Source: Cocleimonas flava
GTDB taxonomy: Bacteria > Pseudomonadota > Gammaproteobacteria > Thiotrichales > Thiotrichaceae
Length of the DNA stretch: 64,000 bases
Direction of reading: 5' to 3'
Assembly: GCF_004339015.1 (NCBI RefSeq)
Contig: NZ_SMFQ01000002.1
Location: forward strand, 62,001-126,000
Shown one piece after another: positions 55,716-64,000 of the stretch; the first letter of the stretch is position 1; each line of letters starts with the position of its first letter. Under the pieces are notes generated by a model. It did no database searches and was not told the origin of the DNA. It saw only the letters and a list, made by a program, of their open reading frames with translations. The position numbers and the translations under genes were made by a program.

Positions 55716-56051
55716 ATGAATGACGCACAAATTATTCAAAAGTTACAACAACAGATTCAAGAGTTACAAAAAACAATTAAGGCTCTGGAACCGCTTACGG
55801 AAAAGATAAAGGTTATTGGCCCTAATATAACTTTTGAAACACAAGGCACTATTGAGTTTAAGGCAACCAATATTAATTTTAAGGCATCAGGCATCTTAAA
55901 TATGAATACATCAGGCACCTTAAATTTAAAAGGGTCGATGATTAAAATGAATAATGGGAATAAACCCGCTGCGCGTTTAGGCAGTAAAACGGCAGGAACA
56001 CAGGCAATGCAAACGGTTCTGGATGGAAGCCCAACTGTTTTAATACCTTAA
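55716..56051 (+). CDS. Small coiled-coil plus beta-helix (spike-like) protein
   Basis: 111 residues. Residues 1-32 form a coiled coil (IIQKLQQQIQELQKTIKALE), followed by short repeats of about 8 residues (NITFETQGTIEF, KATNINFKASGI, LNMNTSGTLNLKGS) typical of the triple-stranded beta-helix of VgrG/gpV spike tips, and a C-terminal KPAARLGSKTAG-type cap. It resembles a detached trimeric spike tip, but no other secretion or phage gene is nearby. GGGAG precedes the ATG at 55716. Confidence 0.65.
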   Translation: MNDAQIIQKLQQQIQELQKTIKALEPLTEKIKVIGPNITFETQGTIEFKATNINFKASGILNMNTSGTLNLKGSMIKMNNGNKPAARLGSKTAGTQAMQTVLDGSPTVLIP

Positions 56052-56148
56052 AAGTATGCTGGCCTTTTGGGATTGCCAATACGGATGGCGCATCTTGTCA
56101 GGCCATACTTTTCCGACCTAGTCGATTTGTTATTTTGAGAAAGTTATT

Positions 56149-56481
56149 ATGTTAGTAAAATTCAGTAGTACATCGGGTCAAACGCTTTCCATGTTTGAAG
56201 ATCAGGCGAAAAAAATGCTACGTGCGATGGATATGACCGGAAATATTCCCGGAGCAATTAATCCTGAAGATCTTCAGGCGGCACTAGACCACCTTGAAGC
56301 CTCTATAGAAGCTGAAGCGAAAACAGAAAAACCAATGGAGTTTGGCGATGAGGTTTTTGATGATGAACGCAAAGCCATCGAAAGACAGATTGTCAGCGCT
56401 AAAGCCAGAGCCTTTCCATTGATGGAGTTGTTACGATTATCTATCAAGCAACAGAAGAGCGTTATGTGGGAATATGAATAG
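56149..56481 (+). CDS. DUF1840 domain protein
   Basis: 110 residues, cytoplasmic. MLVKFSSTSGQTLSMFEDQA, then MLRAMDMTGNIPGAINPEDL and the final FPLMELLRLSIKQQKSVMWE match the DUF1840 pattern, which has no known function. Follows the beta-helix gene after 97 nt. GAAAG upstream of the ATG. Confidence 0.85.
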   Translation: MLVKFSSTSGQTLSMFEDQAKKMLRAMDMTGNIPGAINPEDLQAALDHLEASIEAEAKTEKPMEFGDEVFDDERKAIERQIVSAKARAFPLMELLRLSIKQQKSVMWEYE

Positions 56482-56641
56482 CAAAGATACGGGATTGAGT
56501 TTCTTATCTTGATTTCTTATCTTGGTTTCTTAATACAGCGTGTTGCTATACACTCCTGCAACACGCTTTTCGACCTAACTTTTTCACGTTTAGTTGAAAT
56601 TAAATATCAGATAAGCAATTAACACATCAAGAGACAAACAC

Positions 56642-56896
56642 GTGACCAATATAAAAGAAAAATTCCTTAAAAACCTTGAAGCACAGCTGCGTGAGTCGAT
56701 GACTGTAGCGAGAGCTGGCGGTAAAATCGCTGATGCGGATAAGCATCGCTGTGAAGGTTTTATGCAGGCAGGTGTTGAGTTGGAGCTTGTGACTGACGAA
56801 GATATTCAGGAATTAATAAAAGCAGTACATGTCAGTGTTTATGGTGAGTCGATTACTGCACGCCGTGGCAAAGAAAAGCTGGGAAGCCTGCACTAG
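56642..56896 (+). CDS. Hypothetical 84-residue protein
   Basis: GTG start. All-helical, charged sequence beginning MTNIKEKFLKNLEAQLRESM with a middle ADKHRCEGFMQAGVELELVT. No family recognised. It lies 160 nt after the DUF1840 gene on the same strand. Confidence 0.6.
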   Translation: MTNIKEKFLKNLEAQLRESMTVARAGGKIADADKHRCEGFMQAGVELELVTDEDIQELIKAVHVSVYGESITARRGKEKLGSLH

Positions 56897-56981
56897 GCTT
56901 CATTCGCTATTAGACTTGGCCAAGCCCTTAATTAGCGGCTTAATATAGCTACCTGAATAACACAAATAATAACTGCTGTTA

Positions 56982-58016
56982 CTAATTTTCCCTGACGACA
57001 AAATCATCAAAGTAAATATATTCATCGTGCGGATGCGATGAGCTTTCTGGCGTATTGCCGCCAAAAAACGTACTGAAGAGTAAGGAATCTATAGAGAGTT
57101 CGGGCACATCACGAAAACGTATATTGTTGCAATCGACAACGAGTTTGTCGTCAAGCCAGATTTTTAGTTGTCCGTCACGATTACCTTCTGCAATTTTATC
57201 GGTGGTAGCAACTTTATCTTCAGTAGTTACGCTATCTGTGTTTTTCTCAGGCAAGGTATTCATTTTAATAAACTGTTTTATTTTATAAAAACGCTCTGTT
57301 TTAAAACGGAATTCGAATTCGTCTGCGGCCCATTCGGATAAACATTTTTTGCTGCTGTCGTCATCGAAAGTGAAGTACTTATTGCGTTTGATGACACAGA
57401 GTTCATGATCTAAACCATAACGCGGGCAAGCGTCTTGATTGTATTTGTCATCGCGCATATCCGGATAGTAAAGATAGCCAAGTCCGCGACCTAATTGACC
57501 CCACATGATGCGAGATGTCCAGCCGTTTTTTCCGTTTGCTGTTGCGCCGCCACTGATGGTTTCTCCGCCCATTAGACCTGGAAGCTTGCCACCAAAGAGT
57601 CCTTCGCGGTCATATAAAAAGCCTTCTTTGAACATGACTTTATATTCGAGCGAGAGTTGTTCGTATTTTTCAGGAAATTTCATCACCCAGGTTGCGCCCG
57701 TAAGCGCAGAACCGAATAAGTTTTCAGGGTATTTTATTTTTAGTATGTGATTGTCGTTTTCATCGATTTTTCTATCAACCACATTCACACGATTTTGACT
57801 TACCCCAAGGTTTAAGAAGTGAACTTTAGTGCTTAAACTTTGCAGATTTGGCCAGTCTTCGACGAGATCTTCTTCGGTATATAAACCGGTTTCGCGGTTC
57901 TCGAAGTCCTGACAGAAGATGGGTTTTGGCTCTTGTTGCTCACTACAAAAATCAGGTGAAGCGAAAAGTGAGTGTGTGGCAAATAATGGTAGTAATAATA
58001 AAAATCTAGGGAACAT
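56982..58016 (-). CDS. Secreted polysaccharide lyase family 14-like protein
   Basis: 344 residues with a signal peptide (cleavage near HSLFAS). Core motifs: YKVMFKEGFLYDREG, LFGGKLPGLMGGE, TSRIMWGQLGRGLGYLYYPD and YIYFDDFVV. The KLPG-L-GG and R.MW patterns match PL14 enzymes, which cleave alginate or glucuronan. Substrate here not proven. It would act outside the cell or in the periplasm and suggests use of algal polysaccharide. Confidence 0.8.
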   Translation of the reverse strand: MFPRFLLLLPLFATHSLFASPDFCSEQQEPKPIFCQDFENRETGLYTEEDLVEDWPNLQSLSTKVHFLNLGVSQNRVNVVDRKIDENDNHILKIKYPENLFGSALTGATWVMKFPEKYEQLSLEYKVMFKEGFLYDREGLFGGKLPGLMGGETISGGATANGKNGWTSRIMWGQLGRGLGYLYYPDMRDDKYNQDACPRYGLDHELCVIKRNKYFTFDDDSSKKCLSEWAADEFEFRFKTERFYKIKQFIKMNTLPEKNTDSVTTEDKVATTDKIAEGNRDGQLKIWLDDKLVVDCNNIRFRDVPELSIDSLLFSTFFGGNTPESSSHPHDEYIYFDDFVVREN

Positions 58017-58122
58017 ATAGCTTCACTTAAAATGATTGAACAGCGAGTTTCGGTGGAGTTTATCCTATTTATTCGAATAAATAATGTAAGTTATCAATAC
58101 TTAACCAGCGTTTTATTTATTT

Positions 58123-59508
58123 TTATTCTGTTGGCTTGGTCAACTGAGTGGGATCGAGTAAACGCTCTAAGGTTTCTCTGTCTAAATCTGTCATCTCTAA
58201 TGCGACGTCAATTAACGGGCGTTGTTCGGCATTGGTGCGCTTGACGATTGCCGCCCCTTTTTCGTAACCGATAACCGAATTTAAAGCGGTTATCAGGATA
58301 GGATTTTGCGCCAGTGTTTGCGCTAACTTTTCTTGCTTGTAGTGCATATTGGCAATACTGGTTTGGCCAAGTTCCTTCGAACCCGATGCGAGAATATCGA
58401 CACTTTGCTGAAGATTGTGGGCAACCAGTGGCAACATCACATTCAACTGAAAATTACCGGATTGCCCTGCGATAGTTAGTGCAGCATCGTTACCTATGAC
58501 TTGGGCCGCGATCATACATACCGCTTCGGGTATCACTGGATTTACTTTACCTGGCATGATGCTACTACCTGGTTGAATGGCGGCTAATTGAATTTCACCT
58601 AAACCTGCGTATGGACCGCTATTCATCCAGCGTAGATCATTACTGATTTTCATCAGACTGGTGGCGAGTGATTTGAATTCTCCGCTAAGACTTACTGCGG
58701 TATCTTGTGAGTTTAAACCTCGAAAAGTATTTTCAGCTTGTTGAAACTGGCGCGATGTAAATTCTGATAAGTAGTTAGCAACCAGTTTCCCAAAATCAGG
58801 GTGCGCATTGATACCTGTGCCTACGGCAGTGCCGCCGATGGCTAGATTGCTTTGCATTTCTTCAGCGATATTCGTTATACGCTGTTTGTGTGCGTTTATT
58901 TGAGATGTCCACGCGCTAAGTTCTTGAGCAACGGTTATCGGCATTGCATCCATCAAATGAGTACGCCCAGTTTTAATCAATTCGCCTTGTTTTGCGGCGA
59001 TTGAATCGATGCTTTGTCTCAAAATCTCAAGCGCTGGCAACAGCTTATTATGAACCGACAGCGCAATGCTGAGATGAATACAGGTCGGAATAACATCGTT
59101 GGAGCTTTGGCTTTTATTAACGTGATCGTTAGGGTGAATTTTCTGACCAGAATAACTGCTCGCGAGATTAGCGATCACCTCATTGGCATTCATATTGGTG
59201 CTGGTGCCAGAACCCGTTTGAAATACATCGATAGGGAATTGCTCATAGTGCTGCCCTAATGCAATTTCCAAAGCGGCTTTTTCTATGGCTTGCGCGGTGC
59301 TTTCATCGAGTAAACCCAGCTTATGATTGGCATGCGCGCACGCACTTTTTATTAACCCAAGCGCCTGAATAAATTCTTTCGGCATCGGAATGCCACTGAG
59401 TGGGAAATTCTGAATCGCCCGTTGTGTTTGAGCACCATAAAGTGCGTCAACGGGGATTTCTATTTCACCCATGCTATCGGTAACGGTTCTGGTTTTATTC
59501 TGTTTCAT
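58123..59508 (-). CDS. fumC: Class II fumarate hydratase
   Basis: 461 residues, tetrameric fumarase. Signature GSSIMPGKVNPVIPEAVCMI, with QSSNDVIPTCIHL, GRTHLMDAMPIT and GTAVGTGINAHPDF. It converts fumarate to malate, feeding Mqo. I chose the ATG at 59508; a TTG two codons upstream is possible. Confidence 0.97.
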   Translation of the reverse strand: MKQNKTRTVTDSMGEIEIPVDALYGAQTQRAIQNFPLSGIPMPKEFIQALGLIKSACAHANHKLGLLDESTAQAIEKAALEIALGQHYEQFPIDVFQTGSGTSTNMNANEVIANLASSYSGQKIHPNDHVNKSQSSNDVIPTCIHLSIALSVHNKLLPALEILRQSIDSIAAKQGELIKTGRTHLMDAMPITVAQELSAWTSQINAHKQRITNIAEEMQSNLAIGGTAVGTGINAHPDFGKLVANYLSEFTSRQFQQAENTFRGLNSQDTAVSLSGEFKSLATSLMKISNDLRWMNSGPYAGLGEIQLAAIQPGSSIMPGKVNPVIPEAVCMIAAQVIGNDAALTIAGQSGNFQLNVMLPLVAHNLQQSVDILASGSKELGQTSIANMHYKQEKLAQTLAQNPILITALNSVIGYEKGAAIVKRTNAEQRPLIDVALEMTDLDRETLERLLDPTQLTKPTE

Positions 59509-59639
59509 GCTCAAATACTCTATTGGAAATTGTCTGAGTTCGTTAATGTAACTAAGCTTAGTTACTAAGTTTAGTTAATAACAATACTTTAGCATGAGAG
59601 TTGAGATGTGGATTAGTTGAAAGTCATTAACTTGATGAG

Positions 59640-59673
59640 AGACATAATCTTGATGTAAGACATAATCTTGATG
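59640..59673. repeat. 18-nt direct repeat, two copies
   Basis: AGACATAATCTTGATG occurs at 59640-59655 and 59658-59673, with a partial third copy (CTTGATGAGA) just before. It lies in the 243-nt gap upstream of fumC. Function unknown. Confidence 0.8.
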
Positions 59674-59751
59674 AAAGCCAATAAAAAACCAAACGAAAGA
59701 TTGAAATGAAAGCGCCTAATTTATTGCTTGAACCTCATCCCAAACCTTTCT

Positions 59752-60087
59752 CTAATCGGCGCATTTTAAGCAGCGTGTATAGGTTGGGTCAGCATCTAAG
59801 CGTTTGATATCGATGGCTTCTTCACAATAGAAACAAAAGCCGTATTGTCCCGATTCAATGCGGCGTAAACCACCTTCAATGTTATCCGCCTGCATTTCCC
59901 GACGACGAGAAGCTTCCAATGACATTTGCTGGCTTTGCATTGCATCCATCCGCGAAAGCCGGCCCACACTGTTTTGATCAAGAATGACAGTCTCGCCAGA
60001 TTGAGCAAATTCTTCTTCTAATTCATGCAGACCTTGCTGCAGTTTAAGTAATCTTTGTTTGAAATTGTTCAATTGGGTTAGGGTCAT
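59752..60087 (-). CDS. DksA/TraR-type C4 zinc-finger protein
   Basis: 111 residues. Helical N-terminal hairpin (LNNFKQRLLKLQQGLHELEE) and a C-terminal zinc ribbon, FCFYCEEAIDIKRL with RCLKCAD supplying four Cys. Shorter than DksA (151) and without its acidic hairpin-tip Asp pair clearly placed, so a TraR/YbiI-class protein that may bind RNA polymerase. Repeat unit lies just upstream. Confidence 0.9.
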   Translation of the reverse strand: MTLTQLNNFKQRLLKLQQGLHELEEEFAQSGETVILDQNSVGRLSRMDAMQSQQMSLEASRRREMQADNIEGGLRRIESGQYGFCFYCEEAIDIKRLDADPTYTRCLKCAD

Positions 60088-60123
60088 TACAGTAGCCGTT
60101 TGTTGTTTGGTGTGTGTCTATTG

Positions 60124-60152
60124 TACACCCCCCTACTTTCAGGCACTTTTTT
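60124..60152 (+). repeat. Dispersed repeat, single unit
   Basis: TACACCCCCCTACTTTCAGG, then CACTTTTTT. It lies between the divergent zinc-finger gene and tal. The rest of the gap to 60413 shows no clear feature. Confidence 0.9.
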
Positions 60153-60413
60153 ATTCATACTTTAGATAACTTCACGAAACATCCGTTTAATAAACCTAGG
60201 TAATTAGGGATTTTAAACGTGCTGTAGGTACTAATGCATAGTGTGCGGACATCCAGATTGTTGATGCTTCGAATAATTAGTATTAGATATTCGCCAGACT
60301 GTGAGGCTTATGTAACAATAAAGTATTAATCGATTACAATTACAGCGAATAATAAAATCAACCATCACAATGCAATCAGCCTTACATTGCGTTTAAGATA
60401 CAAAGGAGAAGAA

Positions 60414-61361
60414 GTGAATAAACTCGACCAATTAAGAGAAATGACTGTCGTTGTTGCTGATACTGGCGACCTGGCGGCGATAAAAGAATACAAACCACAG
60501 GATGCGACGACAAATCCTTCGTTATTGTTGAAAGTTGCACAAGATGCGGACTATTCGAGTTATATCGATCAGGCATTGAGCACCGCGGAAGGTTCTGCCA
60601 GTGACAGCAAAATAGACGATGCTATGGACAAGTTTGGTGTCGCTATTGGTTGTGAGATTTTAAAAGTGATTCCTGGTCGTGTATCCACAGAAGTTGATGC
60701 ACGTCTTTCTTTTGATACTGAAGCAACAATTGCTAAAGCGAAAAAGTTGATTAGCTTATACGAAGCACAAGGTGTGGCTAAAGATCGTGTATTGATCAAA
60801 ATTGCATCGACTTGGGAAGGCATTCAAGCGGCGCGCCAACTGGAACAGGAAGGTATTAACTGCAACCTAACCTTGTTATTTGGTTTTGCTCAGGCGGTTG
60901 CCTGTGCGGAGGCAAAGGTATTCTTAATCTCACCTTTTGTCGGCCGTATTCTTGATTGGTATAAAGCCAACGGTGAGCAACAGGAATTCGTACCGAGTGA
61001 AGACCCGGGCGTAGTGTCTGTCACTAAAATTTATAACTATTACAAACAACATAGCTACAACACGATTGTGATGGGTGCGAGTTTCCGTAACAGCGGAGAA
61101 ATCGAAGCGTTAGCGGGTTGTGATTATTTAACCATCGGCCCAAATTTCCTTGAAGAGTTACGCGAAGACCAAGGAACGCTAGTTAAGCAACTAGACCCAG
61201 AGAATACTGGCGAAGCCCAAGAAAAAGTCGAACTGGATGAAACAACGTTCCGCTGGATGATGAATGAAGATGCGATGGCAACTGAAAAACTCGCGCAAGG
61301 TATTCGCGGATTTGCTGCCGATCAGGATAAGCTGGTCGCTTTATTTTCTGAGCGTGTTTAA
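60414..61361 (+). CDS. tal: Transaldolase
   Basis: 315 residues, TalB type. [40 protein letters not shown] (Schiff-base Lys), [18 protein letters not shown] and [11 protein letters not shown]. It moves dihydroxyacetone units in the pentose phosphate pathway. GTG start at 60414 with AAAGGAGAAG upstream; an ORF extension to 60387 has no ribosome-binding site. No transketolase gene is nearby. Confidence 0.97.
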   Translation: MNKLDQLREMTVVVADTGDLAAIKEYKPQDATTNPSLLLKVAQDADYSSYIDQALSTAEGSASDSKIDDAMDKFGVAIGCEILKVIPGRVSTEVDARLSFDTEATIAKAKKLISLYEAQGVAKDRVLIKIASTWEGIQAARQLEQEGINCNLTLLFGFAQAVACAEAKVFLISPFVGRILDWYKANGEQQEFVPSEDPGVVSVTKIYNYYKQHSYNTIVMGASFRNSGEIEALAGCDYLTIGPNFLEELREDQGTLVKQLDPENTGEAQEKVELDETTFRWMMNEDAMATEKLAQGIRGFAADQDKLVALFSERV

Positions 61362-61394
61362 TAGCCCGTTTTAGAGAGTTATATTTGTTTTCAT

Positions 61395-61431
61395 GATTTG
61401 GGTGGTATTTACACCACCCAAATCTGATTTT
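61395..61431 (+). terminator. Intrinsic terminator after tal
   Basis: Perfect 12-bp stem GATTTGGGTGGT/ACCACCCAAATC with a 6-nt loop followed by TGATTTT. Confidence 0.85.
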
Positions 61432-61444
61432 CACAACAACCTAA

Positions 61445-61473
61445 GCCACCCCCCTACTTTGAGGCGTTTTTTT
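61445..61473 (+). repeat. Dispersed repeat, single unit
   Basis: GCCACCCCCCTACTTTGAGG, then CGTTTTTTT. Eleven nt beyond the tal terminator, which makes a terminator role for this copy redundant. The remaining gap to 61694 shows nothing else. Confidence 0.9.
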
Positions 61474-61694
61474 CAACTACCCAGATCAGGGCAAATCATT
61501 TATCATCCTCATGATAACGCGAATGCGTATATTTACTTGCGTTAGATCAACCACTTGTTAATCTCACACTACTTGTTGATAGGTTATCTATACTATTAAC
61601 CTAGCTACCAGTTTATCCATTGAGTTTATTTTTTAACTTAATGAATGATTAAATAATTGGCTTAAAAAAATAAAAAGCAAAAAACGGGGCATAC

Positions 61695-62468
61695 ATGAAA
61701 TCAAACATTCACACTAAGCATTTGCTTGTTCGTATTATGTTGACGGGTCTTATCAGTCAATTCTTTATCAGTTTTGCAGTTGCGGCTCCATTAATTGCTA
61801 AACCGTCTGTAGCATCAGTAGGGGCACTTAAAGGTGACGCCAAAAAAGGCAAAGACGCTTTTCATACCTGTGCCTTGTGTCATACCCCTGAAGGCTGGGG
61901 ATCAGAAGAAGGCAATTACCCACAATTGTCAGGACAACACCCCAACGTTCTCATTAAACAGTTAATCGATATCAAGTCGGGGAATCGAGCGGTACCTACG
62001 ATGATTCCGTTTTCCGATGAGATTTTTGATAAAGGCCATCAACATGTGGCTGATGTTGTAAGTTATATCGCGACGCTCCCCATGATACCGAAGAACTCAG
62101 TGGGACAAGGCGATGATTTGGATAAAGGCAAAAAGCTCTATACCAGCCAATGCGAAAGTTGCCATGGCAAACACGCAGAAGGTAATAATGAAAAGGGTTA
62201 TCCTTTATTGCAGGGTCAGCATTACGAATATTTATTTCGCCAAACTTTATGGATAAAGGACGGATTGCGTAAGAATGGTGATAAAAAAATGGAAAAGAGA
62301 ATTGCCGCTTTTTCAGATGCTGATATTCGCGCAGTCTCTGATTACATCTCTAGAATTAAACCCGATAAAAACAAGCTAGCGGATAGCGCTGACTGGCAGA
62401 ACCCCGATTTTCATGGTGATTTTGTGAGTGTTCCGGCAAATGTTACGAAAAAAAGTAACAGCCAATAA
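61695..62468 (+). CDS. Dihaem cytochrome c (c4-like)
   Basis: 257 residues with a signal peptide (cleavage near AVAAP). Two c-type haem sites: CALCH (Cys59, Cys62, His63) and CESCH (Cys153, Cys156, His157), each in a class I domain; YPQLSGQHPNVLIKQL and YPLLQGQHYEYLFRQT are the repeated c4 motifs. Soluble periplasmic electron carrier, probably between the bc1 complex and oxidases. Followed after 13 nt by an ankyrin gene. Confidence 0.93.
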   Translation: MKSNIHTKHLLVRIMLTGLISQFFISFAVAAPLIAKPSVASVGALKGDAKKGKDAFHTCALCHTPEGWGSEEGNYPQLSGQHPNVLIKQLIDIKSGNRAVPTMIPFSDEIFDKGHQHVADVVSYIATLPMIPKNSVGQGDDLDKGKKLYTSQCESCHGKHAEGNNEKGYPLLQGQHYEYLFRQTLWIKDGLRKNGDKKMEKRIAAFSDADIRAVSDYISRIKPDKNKLADSADWQNPDFHGDFVSVPANVTKKSNSQ

Positions 62469-62481
62469 AAGGATTATTATT

Positions 62482-63171
62482 ATGTCAACGTCTCTCAAAC
62501 TTTCCAAACATCTCAACGCCAGATTTGCTCTTGTGGCTTTCTTACTGCTATTTACCGCGGTAAGTGTTAACGCAATTGATAATTCAGAAAGCGAGGAAAT
62601 GCTGTTAATCAGCGCCTATGAAGGGGATATCGAGAAGGTTAAAGACTTACTCGCCAAAGGTGTCGATGTTAATGCCAAAGGCTATAACGATGAAACACCA
62701 TTACTGGCAGCAGTAAACTCAGGAAAAGTAGATATGACAGCATTGTTATTGTCGTATGGTGCTGATATTGAAGCGCGAAACTTTCAAAAATCAACACCTT
62801 TAATCATTGCTGCACAGTATGGCCACACTGCGATAACAGCTATGTTAATCGAACTGGGAGCTGATATCTCAGTGCGAGATTACAACGGTTATGATCCTTT
62901 GATGATTGCTGCTTCTCGTAATCACAATCTCGTGGTGCGTCAACTTATTGCATTTGGCGCTGATACTACATTACAAAACAACCACGGAAATACCGCATTG
63001 ATGCTGGCGATTTATAATGAGCACCCAGCAGTTGTCAAAACACTGTTAGAGAAAGGCAGTAAAAAACAGTTGAGCATCGCAAATAAAGAAGGCTTAACGC
63101 CGAAGACATTCGCCGATGAAACTCATAATGCCTTAATTTCTGAATTGATCAGCAAATACAGCAAGCAGTGA
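62482..63171 (+). CDS. Exported ankyrin-repeat protein
   Basis: 229 residues. Signal peptide (LVAFLLLFTAVSVNA), then five or so ankyrin repeats: KVKDLLAKGVDVNAKGYNDE, TALLLSYGADIEARN, TAMLIELGADISVRDYNGYD, VRQLIAFGADTTLQNNHGNT. It would act in the periplasm, perhaps as a catalase- or partner-binding scaffold; in some bacteria ankyrin proteins pair with periplasmic redox proteins. AAGGAT precedes the ATG at 62482. Operon with the cytochrome. Confidence 0.9.
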   Translation: MSTSLKLSKHLNARFALVAFLLLFTAVSVNAIDNSESEEMLLISAYEGDIEKVKDLLAKGVDVNAKGYNDETPLLAAVNSGKVDMTALLLSYGADIEARNFQKSTPLIIAAQYGHTAITAMLIELGADISVRDYNGYDPLMIAASRNHNLVVRQLIAFGADTTLQNNHGNTALMLAIYNEHPAVVKTLLEKGSKKQLSIANKEGLTPKTFADETHNALISELISKYSKQ

Positions 63172-63188
63172 GTACAGCAAAGGGAGAT

Positions 63189-64000
63189 CTAGATTGTTGC
63201 TTCTTCGATGATGCTTAATTGCTCTGCGATTGCCTCTTCATCTTCCATGATTTGAGGTTCACTTAGCAACCAAACGGAAAACGTAGAACCTTCACCCAGC
63301 TCAGATTCTGCGGTGATATTTCCACCAAAACGACGCACTAATCCATAACTAATGGATAAACCTAACCCGGTCCCTTCGCCTTGTTCTTTAGTACTAAAGA
63401 ATGGGTTAAAAATCTGCGCAAGATGTTCTTTATCGATCCCCTTACCATTATCGGTAACACTAATAACGACCCCTTTGTCCTTCCAGTTACGGGAAGCAAG
63501 GGTAATTTGCGCGTCGTCTCTGTCTAAGGCGTGAATTGCATTTACCAGCAAATTCACCAACACTTGCTGTAACTCTTGAGAGTTTATTTCTATCAGCTGA
63601 GTCGCCTCAAAGTCCATCTTAAATTCAATCGACTTACCCTGATTCAAGTGATTAACCAACTTCAGCGTATCTTTAATTAACAGATTAACGTCAATCATAT
63701 TGATGTAGCCAGAATACTCATCTGGGTGTGCGTACTGCAGTAATCGATTGATAATGTCTTTAATCCGGTAGATTTGGTCAATAACCAAATCGATTTCTTT
63801 CTGCACAGGTTTAGCGTTATCGCCTAATTCAACCACCATGAGATCGAGATTACCCAACATCACAGCTGTCGGATTATTAATTTCATGCGCTACACCTGCG
63901 GTCAACTCCCCCAAGGCGGCCAGTTTTTCTGCTACCACTAATTGTTGACGTGTTTGTCGCAGCAACTGGATGCTGTTTTCCAAATCCTGATTCTTTTGTT
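63189..64000 (-). CDS. Sensor histidine kinase, C-terminal part (partial)
   Basis: At least 270 residues; the N-terminal sensor part lies beyond the right edge and the frame is open there. Dimerisation/His box: LAALGELTAGVAHEINNPTA; N-box LLVNAIHALDRD; G1 VTDNGKGIDKE; G2 GTGLGLSISYGLVRRFGG. A coiled coil (SIQLLRQTRQQLVVAEK) precedes the His box. NtrB/PAS-type kinase; the signal is unknown. No receiver domain seen in this part; the C-terminus ends in an acidic tail. Confidence 0.93.
   Translation of the reverse strand, partial: QKNQDLENSIQLLRQTRQQLVVAEKLAALGELTAGVAHEINNPTAVMLGNLDLMVVELGDNAKPVQKEIDLVIDQIYRIKDIINRLLQYAHPDEYSGYINMIDVNLLIKDTLKLVNHLNQGKSIEFKMDFEATQLIEINSQELQQVLVNLLVNAIHALDRDDAQITLASRNWKDKGVVISVTDNGKGIDKEHLAQIFNPFFSTKEQGEGTGLGLSISYGLVRRFGGNITAESELGEGSTFSVWLLSEPQIMEDEEAIAEQLSIIEEATI

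Overview
The window is ordinary AT-rich chromosome of a gammaproteobacterium. The marker genes all fit that class: an EfpL/YeiP paralogue of EF-P, GlnD, YffB-DapE, TrmJ, MnmG-RsmG, a FadE/FadI/FadJ operon, quinone-linked malate oxidation, TonB-dependent uptake and TPP riboswitches. A NavAb-like sodium channel, a PL14-like lyase and a second secreted glycosidase-like protein suggest an aquatic, probably marine, lifestyle. The genus cannot be fixed from the sequence. I see no prophage, insertion sequence, CRISPR array, tRNA or rRNA.

Layout. 0-9.8 kb: end of a LysM protein, a YidB-like protein, leuA divergent from an Lrp/AsnC regulator, efpL, a cadherin-like lipoprotein, a VOC protein, a two-gene MotA/MotB-like proton-channel complex whose B subunit is a very long coiled coil, a HAD phosphatase and a TlpA-like protein. 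9.9-16.9 kb: two thiamine-uptake units, each behind its own TPP riboswitch, namely thiBPQ, then a TonB receptor with a YkoF-like thiamine-binding protein and PnuT. 17-21.9 kb: membrane proteins including the sodium channel, a PQQ-type sugar dehydrogenase and an APH-like kinase. 22-34.6 kb: mnmG-rsmG, a metallo-hydrolase, two transporters, suhB, trmJ, glnD and der. 34.7-43 kb: secreted glycosidase-like protein, yffB-dapE, CHI-like protein, CbbY-type phosphatase and TrmB-like methyltransferase, rplM-rpsI, mqo. 43-53 kb: a strong small-RNA candidate, a YiiX-like protein, the fadE-fadI-fadJ operon, a degenerate M28 peptidase, and a LysR regulator divergent from a 27-residue membrane peptide. 53-64 kb: small proteins, a 1-kb AT-rich non-coding region with a cluster of DnaA-box-like sites, a mini beta-helix protein, fumC, a DksA/TraR-type zinc finger, tal, a dihaem cytochrome c, an ankyrin protein and the end of a sensor kinase.

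The most unusual signal is a dispersed repeat family. About 30 nt long, with core CACCCCCCTACTT followed by GGC/GCC and a T-run, it occurs at 19 loci (23 units), roughly one per 3 kb. Most copies lie between genes. Four loci are inverted pairs forming palindromes of up to 27 perfect base pairs, and three copies lie in frame inside genes, one of them at the SAM-binding motif of a TrmB-like enzyme. They could be a MITE/REP-like mobile repeat, terminator modules or DNA-uptake signals; the sequence alone does not decide.

Other leads are the MotAB-like complex without a peptidoglycan-binding domain, an anti-Shine-Dalgarno small RNA with a near-consensus promoter, the legible translational switch of both TPP riboswitches, and the possible replication-origin-like region near 55 kb.
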